A DNA stretch of 64,000 nucleotides from Alphaproteobacteria bacterium (lineage in GTDB: Bacteria; Pseudomonadota; Alphaproteobacteria; DSM-16000; Inquilinaceae), in assembly GCA_028277405.1 (NCBI GenBank), contig JANQGH010000085.1, positions 23,401-87,400 on the forward strand, given 5' to 3'. The notes beneath the pieces are model-generated. The model was not told the DNA's origin and ran no database searches. It was given only the letters and a program-made list of their open reading frames with translations. Shown here piece after piece: positions 16,551-24,595 of the stretch. Made by a program: the position numbers and the translations under genes. The first letter of the stretch is position 1. Every line of letters begins with the position of its first letter.

Positions 16551-17762
16551 ATGGCGGAGCACATTCAAGAGAAAGCGGCGCGGCGGTCACACGCTGTACA
16601 AGTTGGCCTGCTGACCCTGGGCATCGCCCTGGTCGGCTCCAACTCTCTGGTCTTGAGCCCGATCCTGACCGATGTCGCCGCCGACTTCGATGCGCGGGCG
16701 GCCGACGTGGCGCGGGCGATCGCCGCCTATGGCGGCGCCACCGCACTCTCGGCCTTTGCGCTGGCCCGCCATATCGACCGGGTCGGGCCGCGTCTCGTGC
16801 TGTTGCTCGGGATGGTGGTCATGATGTTGGCCATCGGCGCCAGCGCGCTCGCCCATTCATGGGTTGCCCTCGCCCTGGCCCAGGGAGTGGCCGGGCTTGG
16901 CGCCGGGGTCGTCCTGCCGGCGACTTATCATTTGGCCGCGACGGTCGCGCCAAAAGGGGCCGAAGCCCGGACGCTGGGGCGGGTCTTGACCGGCTGGTCG
17001 CTGTCGCTGGTTATGGGCATACCGGCCGCAGCATTGTTGACCGATCTGGCGGGCTGGCGATCGGTGTTCCTCGTGCTGGCCGGTGTCGGTTTTGTTGCGT
17101 TGATCGGCTTTGTCCGGCTGCTGCCGAGGGACCGGCCGGCGTTGGCGCCCGCGCGCGAGGGTCCGTTGGCGCCGCTGAAGATACCGACCGTGCCGATCCT
17201 GTTGGCGACATGCTTTGCGTTCATGATCGGCTTCTACGGCGTCTATCCCTTTGTCGGCGACCATTTGCGGGTCAGCCACGGCATCGCTGCCGCGCCGGCG
17301 GGGCTGTTCGTACTGGCCTACGGTGTCGGCTTTGGCCTGGCCAGCCTTGGCGACGGCCTGATCGACCGGTTCGGCCTACGCCGGATGTTTCCGCTGGCAC
17401 TGCTGACGGTGGCGCTGATCTATCTGGCCATGATCCCGGCGGCTGAAGCCTTCTGGTCCGTGATCATGCTGTCCGCCATCTGGGGTTTTGTGAACCATTT
17501 CGGCCTGAATGCGCTGGTCCTGCTGCTGTCGCGGGCAGACCCGGTGCGGCGCGGCGCCATCCTAGGATTGAACAGCGCGGTGACATACGCCGCATCGTTC
17601 ATCGGGGCGGCCGTGTTTGGCGAGATCTACGCCGACATCGGATTTGCCGCCATCTGCGGCCTTGCCGGCCTGGCCTTGGCGATCGGTGCCCTCTTGGTGC
17701 ACGTCGGTCTGCGCGGCCGATTGGCATCGGCCAAGGCGTCGGCAGCCCGCGAAAGCACCTAA
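16551..17762 (+). CDS. MFS transporter, DHA1-like
   Basis: 403-residue membrane protein with about 12 hydrophobic helices. ARHIDRVGPRLVLLLG after the second helix is the MFS motif A, and VLTGWSLSLVMGIPAA in the fifth helix is a motif C-like antiporter signature, pointing to efflux. Its start lies 47 bp from the divergent Lrp/AsnC gene, suggesting control by that regulator and perhaps export of an amino acid or related metabolite. No Shine-Dalgarno sequence is evident before the ATG at 16551; a TAATAA stretch at about 16539-16544 could be part of a -10 box, giving a nearly leaderless mRNA. The 3' end overlaps the convergent esterase gene by a few bases. Confidence 0.87.
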   Translation: MAEHIQEKAARRSHAVQVGLLTLGIALVGSNSLVLSPILTDVAADFDARAADVARAIAAYGGATALSAFALARHIDRVGPRLVLLLGMVVMMLAIGASALAHSWVALALAQGVAGLGAGVVLPATYHLAATVAPKGAEARTLGRVLTGWSLSLVMGIPAAALLTDLAGWRSVFLVLAGVGFVALIGFVRLLPRDRPALAPAREGPLAPLKIPTVPILLATCFAFMIGFYGVYPFVGDHLRVSHGIAAAPAGLFVLAYGVGFGLASLGDGLIDRFGLRRMFPLALLTVALIYLAMIPAAEAFWSVIMLSAIWGFVNHFGLNALVLLLSRADPVRRGAILGLNSAVTYAASFIGAAVFGEIYADIGFAAICGLAGLALAIGALLVHVGLRGRLASAKASAAREST

Positions 17763-18613
17763 TGCGTGGCCGATTCCGCGGTTGCCTCGATCCAGGTTTG
17801 CGTCGTCGCCGACCAGCCGGATGGGACACCATGCCCGCCATCGTTCAAGCAAAGCTGAAGTGCGCCATCCGTGCAGGACGACCAGACCTGACAGGTTGAG
17901 CTGCCGACGGTGAGATCGTCGCGATCGGCCATCGTCGGACAGGCGTCCAGCGCGCGCAAGACGTCGAGCCCGGCCAAGACGTCCGCCTGCCGCCAGCGGT
18001 CGCCGATCGGGCGTCCTGCCATGGGCACCACCCTGTCCGACGTGCCATGGGTGTGGCGCATGGTGACCGGCCCGGCCTCGCAGGTCGCCGGCATCGGCTC
18101 CCAGAAGGCGCCCGAGATCGGGGCGTAATGGGTGAAGGGCGCGCCGACAAAGCAGGCCACGGACCAGACCATCGACCCGCCTTGCGAAAACCCCGCCGCG
18201 ACGATGCGTTCGGGATCGGTGGGATAGCGGTCTTGCACATCCTCGATGACGGCGCGGACGTAGGCCGTGTCGTCGCGCGCCTGGCTCGGGGAGCCCTGAT
18301 GCGCCCAGGTGTTTTCGTGCCCGTCCCCGGCGACGAACAGATAACCGGCGCCGGTCCAGGCCCCGACAAGGCCCCGATTGCTCACCGCCGCCCGTCCGGA
18401 CCCCTGATAGCCGTGAAACCAGACGATCACCGGCAACGGCGTCTCGCCGTCCCATTCAGGCGGTTCTTCGACATAGTACTGGCCGGTGTCCACACCATCG
18501 TCATCCGGAAAGCTGATCGGACAAGGTTGATCCGACCCGCAGGCGGGCTGGCCAAACGCCGGCCCAAGGCCAAGCAAGACGATCAACAAAGAACCGGCCA
18601 CCAATGAACGCAC
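17759..18613 (-). CDS. Secreted alpha/beta-hydrolase, LpqC/PHB-depolymerase-like esterase
   Basis: 284-residue exported esterase. Residues 1 to about 21 (MRSLVAGSLLIVLLGLGPAF) are a signal peptide. The oxyanion region VIVWFHGYQGSGR, nucleophile elbow GFSQGG, acid region HGTSDRVVP and histidine region DGGHGVPSG make a complete catalytic triad of the PHB-depolymerase/feruloyl-esterase type. Several cysteines (PACGSDQPC, SSTCQVWSSC) suggest disulfides and a periplasmic or extracellular site. The GTG start at 18613 has GGAGGT 6 nt upstream. The substrate could be an ester in plant material or a short polyester. It is transcribed alone. Confidence 0.87.
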   Translation of the reverse strand: MRSLVAGSLLIVLLGLGPAFGQPACGSDQPCPISFPDDDGVDTGQYYVEEPPEWDGETPLPVIVWFHGYQGSGRAAVSNRGLVGAWTGAGYLFVAGDGHENTWAHQGSPSQARDDTAYVRAVIEDVQDRYPTDPERIVAAGFSQGGSMVWSVACFVGAPFTHYAPISGAFWEPMPATCEAGPVTMRHTHGTSDRVVPMAGRPIGDRWRQADVLAGLDVLRALDACPTMADRDDLTVGSSTCQVWSSCTDGALQLCLNDGGHGVPSGWSATTQTWIEATAESATH

Positions 18614-18683
18614 GGCTGCACCTCCTGCCGCCCAAACAGCCGGCTCAGCAAGCTATGGGACCGGCAGAAGCGTCAACTGCTCG

Positions 18684-18703
18684 GATCACACATATGCGTG
18701 ATC
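18684..18703. promoter_or_regulatory. Near-perfect 20-bp palindrome upstream of RND genes
   Basis: GATCAC and GTGATC arms flank a CATATG core with one mismatched pair. It lies in the 275-bp gap before the RND operon, about 40 bp upstream of a candidate promoter, suitable for an activator or second repressor site. No regulator gene is adjacent. Confidence 0.45.
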
Positions 18704-18740
18704 TGTACTGGGCTGTCGGGACGAAGAGTGAAGATCCGGC

Positions 18741-18768
18741 TTGAAAGTGTAATTACACGTTCTATCTG
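18741..18768 (+). promoter_or_regulatory. Candidate promoter with embedded palindrome, RND operon
   Basis: TTGAAA at 18741-18746 and TATCTG at 18763-18768 are separated by 16 bp. The spacer contains a perfect 12-bp palindrome, GTGTAATTACAC (18747-18758). A repressor bound there would block RNA polymerase, the usual design for inducible efflux pumps. The RND gene starts about 115 bp downstream. Confidence 0.5.
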
Positions 18769-18888
18769 ATGGCGCGAAGGATTGGCGGCATCGACCCGCC
18801 CTCACCCCATAACTGACATGAATACTTGATCTCAGGCCCATGATACACGTACAAATTGCTGTTGGGGTTAAAGATCTTGAGAACGAGC

Positions 18889-20070
18889 ATGAGTAATCAC
18901 CACGCTGCCACGGAGCCGCGCGCGAGGCGCGGCCTCATCTGGCGTGCATTGGGCCTGACCGGCCAGGTTATTGTCGGCGCGTTTATCGTTAGCGCCGTGC
19001 TGTTCGCCGTGAGCACGCTGCGCCAGCCGGGCACCGCCAGCGACGAGACGACCTTGGCCGCGCCGATACCGGTCGAAATCCTGACGATCGTCGAGGAGGA
19101 CGGCTATACCGTGCCGCGCCAATTCGTCGGTCGGGTGGTCGCGCGTCAGGAAACCAGCGCGAGCTTCGAGCTGCCGGGCCGGCTGGTCGAGATCCTGGTC
19201 GACGAGGGCGACAGCGTGCGCGCCGGCGAGACCGTCGCACGCCTCGACACCGCCTTGCTGGAGGCGAGCTTCGACGAGTTGCAGAGCCGGGTTCACGAGT
19301 TGGAGGCGCAGGTCGAGCTCGCCGTGCGCACGGAAGAGCGGCAGCAGGAACTGAACCGGATGGGGCACGCCACCGACCAGCGGCTGGATGAGTCCTATCT
19401 CGAACGCATCGCCCTGGAAGCGGCTCTGGAACAGGCGCGCGCGGCCATTCGGAACGTCGAGATCCAGATCGATAAGTCGACCCTGCGGGCGCCCTTCAAC
19501 GGCTCCGTCGGCGCGCGGATGACCGACATCGGCGCCGTCCTGCAAGCCGGGCAACCCGTGCTCGACATCGTCGAGACCGACGTCATGGAGGCGCGCATCG
19601 GCATACCGGCACCGCTGGCGGAACGGCTCGATGTCGGCGAGGTGTTCGAGATCGCCGTCGGCGACCGGACGATACCCGGAACCTTGCACGCGCTGCGCCG
19701 CGACATCGATCGACAGACCCGCACGGTGACGGCCGTTCTGGTCTTCGGCGACACGATCAGCGTGCCGTCTGGCGAGATCGCCCGCCTGACCCTGGAACGC
19801 TACCACGCCGAGCCCGGCTACTGGATGCCCGTTGCTGCGCTAACGCAAGGCCTCGACGGCCTGTGGTCCGTCTTCGTCGCGCGCGATACTCCGTTCGGCG
19901 ACACGGTCGTGCAGCGCGAGGAAGTCGAGGTCCTGCATTTCGCCTCCGATCAGGTCTTTGTGCGCGGCACGGTCTCGAGCGGGGACCGGGTGGTATCGGT
20001 CGGGGTCGAGCGGGTGACGCCGGGCCAGAGGATCGTGCCCCTGACCTCGCTTGTCGCAGACAATGTCTAG
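18889..20070 (+). CDS. RND efflux periplasmic adaptor (membrane fusion protein)
   Basis: 393-residue HlyD/AcrA-type adaptor from the ATG at 18889 (MSNHHAATEP). A membrane anchor (about residues 22-45) is followed by a beta-barrel/lipoyl segment (LPGRLVEILVDEGDSVRAGE), a coiled-coil hairpin (residues about 110-180, with ERQQELNRMGHATDQRLDES) and the second lipoyl half (STLRAPFNGSVGARMTDIGA). It links the inner-membrane pump to an outer-membrane channel; no TolC-like gene is nearby. A frame open from 18856 adds 11 residues without support. The stop overlaps the start of the RND pump gene. Confidence 0.92.
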   Translation: MSNHHAATEPRARRGLIWRALGLTGQVIVGAFIVSAVLFAVSTLRQPGTASDETTLAAPIPVEILTIVEEDGYTVPRQFVGRVVARQETSASFELPGRLVEILVDEGDSVRAGETVARLDTALLEASFDELQSRVHELEAQVELAVRTEERQQELNRMGHATDQRLDESYLERIALEAALEQARAAIRNVEIQIDKSTLRAPFNGSVGARMTDIGAVLQAGQPVLDIVETDVMEARIGIPAPLAERLDVGEVFEIAVGDRTIPGTLHALRRDIDRQTRTVTAVLVFGDTISVPSGEIARLTLERYHAEPGYWMPVAALTQGLDGLWSVFVARDTPFGDTVVQREEVEVLHFASDQVFVRGTVSSGDRVVSVGVERVTPGQRIVPLTSLVADNV

Positions 20071-23000
20071 CCGCGCCGACCTGCCTACCCTGCTGTTTCG
20101 ACAACCGCGTTATCTGGCACTGCTGATCGCGGTGGTGCTGGTCGCCGGCTTGTCGGCCTTCGCGACGGTCGGCCGCCAGGAAGACCCGACGATCACCAAT
20201 CTGTTCGCCACCATCGTGACGCCGGTCCCCGGCGCGACGGCCGAGCGGGTCGAAGCCCTGGTGACCGACAAGATCGAAGATGAGTTGCTGGAGATCGAAC
20301 AGATCGACGAGATGGTCTCGCGATCGCGCAACGGCATCTCGGTCATCACGCTCGAGCTCAGCCCGTACATCACGGATGCCGAGATCGACCAGGTCTGGGT
20401 CGATGTGCGCAGCGCGCTGGACGATGCGGAACTGCAGTTTCCCGAAGGCGTGCCCTCGCCGACACTGGAAACCGATCGCGGCAACGCCTTCACCAGCATC
20501 AGCGCGATTACCTGGCGCGGGGAGAGCGAGCCCAATCTCGCCATCATGGGCCGCTTTGCCGAGGATCTGCAGGATCGCTTGCGCGCCGTCCCGGGCGCGG
20601 AATTGGTTCAGATCTGGGGCGGGCCGGACGAGGAGATCGTGGTCGAGTTCGACCGCAACGTCCTGACCTCTCTTGCGCTGACACCGGACGCGGTGGCCGC
20701 GGCAATTGCGTCGGCGGATGCCAAGGTCGCGGCCGGGCAATTGCGCGCGGACAACAACCTCGTCATCGAGGTCGCCGGCGAGATCGAGGATCTGGACCGC
20801 ATCCGCGATGTGCCGATCGCGTCGAGCGGCGACACGATCGTGCGGGTCGGCGACGTGGCGACGGTCCGGCGCACCCTGGTGAACCCGCCCGACAATCTCG
20901 CCTTTGCCGAGCTTAAGCCGGCCGTCGTGGTCGCCGTGCGCATGGCGGTGAACTTGCAGGTCGACACCTGGATGGCGGAGGTTCGCGGCGTCTTGGCCGA
21001 GTTCGAGGCGACCCTTCCCGGCGGCCTGGACCACGAGCAGATCTTCGACCAGAGCGTCTATACCGCCCAGCGCTTCAGCACCCTGGGTGAGAATCTGGCG
21101 ATCGGCGTCGGGCTGGTCGTCATCGTGCTGTTCGTCACGCTGGGCTGGCGTTCGGCGGCCATCGTCGCCCTGATCCTGCCCTTGACCGGCTTCATGGCGA
21201 TCGGGTTGCTGGAAGCCCAGGGCGTGCCGCTGCACCAAATGTCGGTCACCGGCCTGATCGTCGCCCTTGGGCTATTGGTCGACAGCGCGATCGTGATGAC
21301 GGACCGGATACGATCGCGTCTCGAAAACGGCGCCACGCCCGTGGATGCCGTCGGCGAGGCGGTGCGGCATCTGTGGTTGCCGCTGCTGGCCTCGACCATT
21401 ACGACCGTGCTCGCCTTCATGCCGATGGCGCTGCTGCCCGGCGCGCCGGGCGACTTCGTCAGCGCGATCGCGATCGCCGTGATCACCGCGCTGGTTTCGT
21501 CCTGGCTGTTGGCGATCTTGGTTACGCCGGCAATCTCCGGTTTCGTTCTCGCCCGCGTCGGTAAAGGGCCGCGCCGCTGGTGGCGCAACGGCATCGGCGG
21601 CGGCCCGTTTCGGTGGCTGTTTGCCCGCTCGCTGGATCTGAGCCTGCGGTTCCGGATCCTCAGCATCATGGTCGCGGTCGCCCTGCCGATCATCGGTTTC
21701 GTCAGCTTGCCGACGCTGACGGCCCAGTTCTTCCCCGGCGCCGATCGCGACCAGTTCTATGTCCAGATGCGGTTGCCGGCGCGCGCCTCGCTGGACCAAA
21801 CGGTCGACGTGGTCCGCCAGGCCCACGCCATCCTGCGCGAGGACGAGGCCGTCGAGACGGTCGCCTGGTTCGCGGGCCGAAGCGCGCCGGCTTTCTACTA
21901 CAACATGCTGATGGACCAGGACGGCGTCGCGCGTTTTGCCGAGGCGCTGGTCACCGCGACCTCCGCCGAGGCAGCGGTCGACCTGATGCCCGACTTGCAG
22001 GACCGGTTCGACCAGGAACTGCCGGGCGCGCAAATCTTCGTGCGCGAGATCCTTCAGGGACCGCCCGTTGTCGCACCGGTCGAACTCAGGATCTTCGGGC
22101 CGGACCTGGACCAGTTGCGCGCGTTGGGGGAGCAGGCGCGGTTGCTGATGACGCAAGTGCCGGCAATCACGCACACGCGCGCCGCGCTGAATGGCGGCGT
22201 GCCGCAACTGCAGTTTCAAGCCGACGAGGACGTGGCACGGCTTCTCGGACTTTCGCTGGGCGACGTCGCCAGGCAGCTTGAGACCAATCTCGAGGGCGCC
22301 ATGGGTGGCTCCCTGATCGAGGCGACGAACGAGTTGCCGGTGCGCGTGCGGATCTCGTCGGACGAGCGCGGCAGCATCGCCGACATCGGGTCCATCGACA
22401 TTCTTGCGCCGACAAACGGCCAGTCGGCGGAGCTGTTTCCCGGCGTGCCGCTATCGGCGCTGGGCGAGCTGACCCTGGTACCGTCCCAACAATCGATCCC
22501 GCATCTCGACGGCGAGCGGTTCAACTCGGTGCTCGGCTATGTCGATGCGGGCGTCCTGCCCCAGGAAGCTTTCGGCGCCTTCCAGCAGATTCTGGAGGAG
22601 AACCCACTGCCACTGCCCATCGGCTATCGTCTTGAGTTCGGCGGCGATGCCGATGCCAGGGCCGACACGGTGCGCGATCTGATGGCCTCGGTCGCGCTGA
22701 TCGTGACGCTGACACTGGTCACCATCGTGCTGACCTTCAACTCGTTCCGCCTGTCGCTGGCGGTGGCCACGGTCGCCGGGTTGTCGATGGGTCTCAGCTT
22801 TTTGTCGCTGGCCCTGCTCGGTTTCCCGTTCGGCATTCAGGCCCTGATCGGCGCCATCGGTTCGATCGGCGTTTCGGTCAATGTCGCGATTATCATCCTG
22901 ACCGAGCTGAAGGGCGATCGCCGGGCGGTCGCTGGCGATCCGGTCGCGATCCGTAACATCGTGCTCGGCACCAGCCGTCACATCTTCTCCACAACCCTGA

Positions 23001-23263
23001 CGACGTTCGGTGGCTTCATCCCGCTGATCCTCGGCGGCGGCGGCTTCTGGCCGCCCTTCGCAACAGCCATTGCCGGCGGCGTCCTACTGTCTTCCATCGT
23101 CAGCTTCTACTTCGTGCCACCTATCTTCTCGCTGATCACACGATCGCGCCCGGTGGCGACCTTCGAGGATGAGGATGATGCCCCTGGCCGGCATGACGGG
23201 CGGACGACAATGCCCCTGCCATTGCCGGGTAACGATGCGGATGGACTGAGACGGGTCGTTTAG
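20063..23263 (+). CDS. RND family efflux transporter permease
   Basis: 1066-residue inner-membrane pump of the AcrB/HAE type with 12 membrane helices and two large periplasmic loops. ATG at 20063 overlaps the adaptor stop; TTG at 20051 is an alternative. Helix 4 reads GLLVDSAIVMTDRI, so of the two aspartates of AcrB (D407, D408) only the first is kept. Helix 10 reads GSIGVSVNVAIIIL, where AcrB has Lys940; the lysine is missing. The proton pathway is therefore not AcrB-like, as also in some other RND branches. Substrate unknown. With the adaptor it forms a two-gene operon lacking its outer-membrane channel. Confidence 0.93.
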   Translation: MSSRADLPTLLFRQPRYLALLIAVVLVAGLSAFATVGRQEDPTITNLFATIVTPVPGATAERVEALVTDKIEDELLEIEQIDEMVSRSRNGISVITLELSPYITDAEIDQVWVDVRSALDDAELQFPEGVPSPTLETDRGNAFTSISAITWRGESEPNLAIMGRFAEDLQDRLRAVPGAELVQIWGGPDEEIVVEFDRNVLTSLALTPDAVAAAIASADAKVAAGQLRADNNLVIEVAGEIEDLDRIRDVPIASSGDTIVRVGDVATVRRTLVNPPDNLAFAELKPAVVVAVRMAVNLQVDTWMAEVRGVLAEFEATLPGGLDHEQIFDQSVYTAQRFSTLGENLAIGVGLVVIVLFVTLGWRSAAIVALILPLTGFMAIGLLEAQGVPLHQMSVTGLIVALGLLVDSAIVMTDRIRSRLENGATPVDAVGEAVRHLWLPLLASTITTVLAFMPMALLPGAPGDFVSAIAIAVITALVSSWLLAILVTPAISGFVLARVGKGPRRWWRNGIGGGPFRWLFARSLDLSLRFRILSIMVAVALPIIGFVSLPTLTAQFFPGADRDQFYVQMRLPARASLDQTVDVVRQAHAILREDEAVETVAWFAGRSAPAFYYNMLMDQDGVARFAEALVTATSAEAAVDLMPDLQDRFDQELPGAQIFVREILQGPPVVAPVELRIFGPDLDQLRALGEQARLLMTQVPAITHTRAALNGGVPQLQFQADEDVARLLGLSLGDVARQLETNLEGAMGGSLIEATNELPVRVRISSDERGSIADIGSIDILAPTNGQSAELFPGVPLSALGELTLVPSQQSIPHLDGERFNSVLGYVDAGVLPQEAFGAFQQILEENPLPLPIGYRLEFGGDADARADTVRDLMASVALIVTLTLVTIVLTFNSFRLSLAVATVAGLSMGLSFLSLALLGFPFGIQALIGAIGSIGVSVNVAIIILTELKGDRRAVAGDPVAIRNIVLGTSRHIFSTTLTTFGGFIPLILGGGGFWPPFATAIAGGVLLSSIVSFYFVPPIFSLITRSRPVATFEDEDDAPGRHDGRTTMPLPLPGNDADGLRRVV

Positions 23264-23500
23264 CCGTCCCGCAGTCACAAAGCCCAAACATTCCAATTGC
23301 TATAACAATTGCGCTCAGGCATTCTGGCGACCGGTATCGACAACGCGATGAGGTCGCGGCCAGGTGCGGAACGCCGATCAAGCCAGGAAAATCATTGCAC
23401 TACAGTGCCTTGGGCGGACGTCTTTGGCAGCATTCAGTCCGCTTCAAGCTGTTTTCGGCGTGTTTTGTGAAGACGCGCAGACGGGTCGGCCCGAAAGGAT
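23264..23500. promoter_or_regulatory. Gap with an 18-bp inverted repeat, probable promoter region
   Basis: No gene seen. CAATTG occurs twice (23294-23299 and 23306-23311) around CTATAA, making an 18-bp palindrome with one mismatched pair and a -10-like TATAAC inside it. It could be an operator for the downstream sugar operon, whose GntR regulator is its last gene, but it is 247 bp before the aldolase start. No clear terminator for the RND operon was found. Confidence 0.35.
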
Positions 23501-23557
23501 ATGACGAGCCTGATCCCCAGCAGCCGAAGCATGCATCGACAGGGTCCAGCCAGTTAA
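23501..23557 (+). CDS. Possible 18-residue upstream peptide abutting the aldolase start
   Basis: ATG at 23501 follows AAAGGAT and opens an 18-codon frame whose TAA ends immediately before the aldolase ATG at 23558, in the same reading frame. It could be a leader peptide allowing re-initiation, or a chance frame. The spacing from AAAGGAT to ATG is short, so confidence is low. Confidence 0.25.
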   Translation: MTSLIPSSRSMHRQGPAS

Positions 23558-24595
23558 ATGGAACCGGCCTTGAAGCGCCAGCGCCTTGGCGCCTGCATGA
23601 CCGGCAATGGCCTGATGTGTGCGCTGGCGATCGATCAGGGCATCAGCCTCACCCGCGCTTTGACTGCCGCCTCCGGGAACGCCGGTGACGCCGACGCGCG
23701 GGCGGCGGAGTTCAAAACCGTGCTTGCCAAATGGCTGTCGCCTGACGCCTCCGCCATTCTTCTAGACCACCGCTTCGGCGATGCCTGCCAGGCGGTCACC
23801 GACACGGGAACGGGAATCCTGCGCGCGTATGAGACAGACGTCTATGGCGGCGACAGCGAAACCGTCACGACATTGCCGCCGAGCGAGTCGGTGCGTCGCC
23901 TCGCGCAGCGCGGCGCCGACGCGATCAAGCTGCACATGTATTACGACCCGGACGCGCCGTCGGACGAGAACGCGGTGAAGCAGGCGCTGATTGAGCGTGT
24001 GGGCGCGGAATGCCAGGCCAACGACGTGCCGTTTCTTTTCGAGCCTCTATCGTATCGGCAAGGGGTCGAGGCGGGCACGGCGGCCTTCGCCGCGATCAAG
24101 CCCGACATCGTGCGGCGGTCGGTAGCGGAGTTTTCCAAGCCTGGGTACCGCATCGACGTCCTGAAGATCGAATTCCCGATCGACCTTGCCTTCGTCGCCG
24201 GCACCCAAACGGCCGAACGCGAGGGTGGATCGCCGAACTGCTCCTTGGCCGAGGCGCTGGACCATTTTCGGGCCACGGCCGAAGCCGCCGGCTGCCCGTT
24301 CGTGTTTTTGAGCGCCGGCGTGACCTTGGAGGCGTTCGCGGAGGGGCTGGAGCTGGCGGGCAAGGCCGGTGTGCCTTATGGCGGCTATCTGTGCGGGCGC
24401 GCGGTTTGGCGGCCGGCCATCGAGATCTTCGGCAAGGGCGGATCGTCGGCCCTTGCGGACTGGGCGAAGGGCGAGGGGCGTGAAAGGCTGCGCCATTTGA
24501 CGGCGATCGCCAATGAGACCGCCGTACCCTTGGTCAACGCCGGCGAAGTGAATGCCGAACCGGCCCGGCACACCGTCCAGGGGCATGGCCAATGA
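23558..24595 (+). CDS. LacD-like class I aldolase (tagatose-1,6-bisphosphate aldolase family)
   Basis: 345-residue TIM-barrel aldolase of the LacD family. CALAIDQGISL near residue 21 is the usual opening strand. GADAIKLHMYYDP and DVLKIEFPIDL carry the conserved lysines, the second being the expected Schiff-base lysine. C-terminal FLSAGVTLEAF and GYLCGRAVW complete the phosphate site. The family cleaves ketose bisphosphates (tagatose) or sulfofructose phosphate (YihT), so the substrate here is open. The ribosome site before 23558 is poor, but residues before the next ATG (23597) fit the family. It overlaps the isomerase gene by ATGA. Confidence 0.85.
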   Translation: MEPALKRQRLGACMTGNGLMCALAIDQGISLTRALTAASGNAGDADARAAEFKTVLAKWLSPDASAILLDHRFGDACQAVTDTGTGILRAYETDVYGGDSETVTTLPPSESVRRLAQRGADAIKLHMYYDPDAPSDENAVKQALIERVGAECQANDVPFLFEPLSYRQGVEAGTAAFAAIKPDIVRRSVAEFSKPGYRIDVLKIEFPIDLAFVAGTQTAEREGGSPNCSLAEALDHFRATAEAAGCPFVFLSAGVTLEAFAEGLELAGKAGVPYGGYLCGRAVWRPAIEIFGKGGSSALADWAKGEGRERLRHLTAIANETAVPLVNAGEVNAEPARHTVQGHGQ

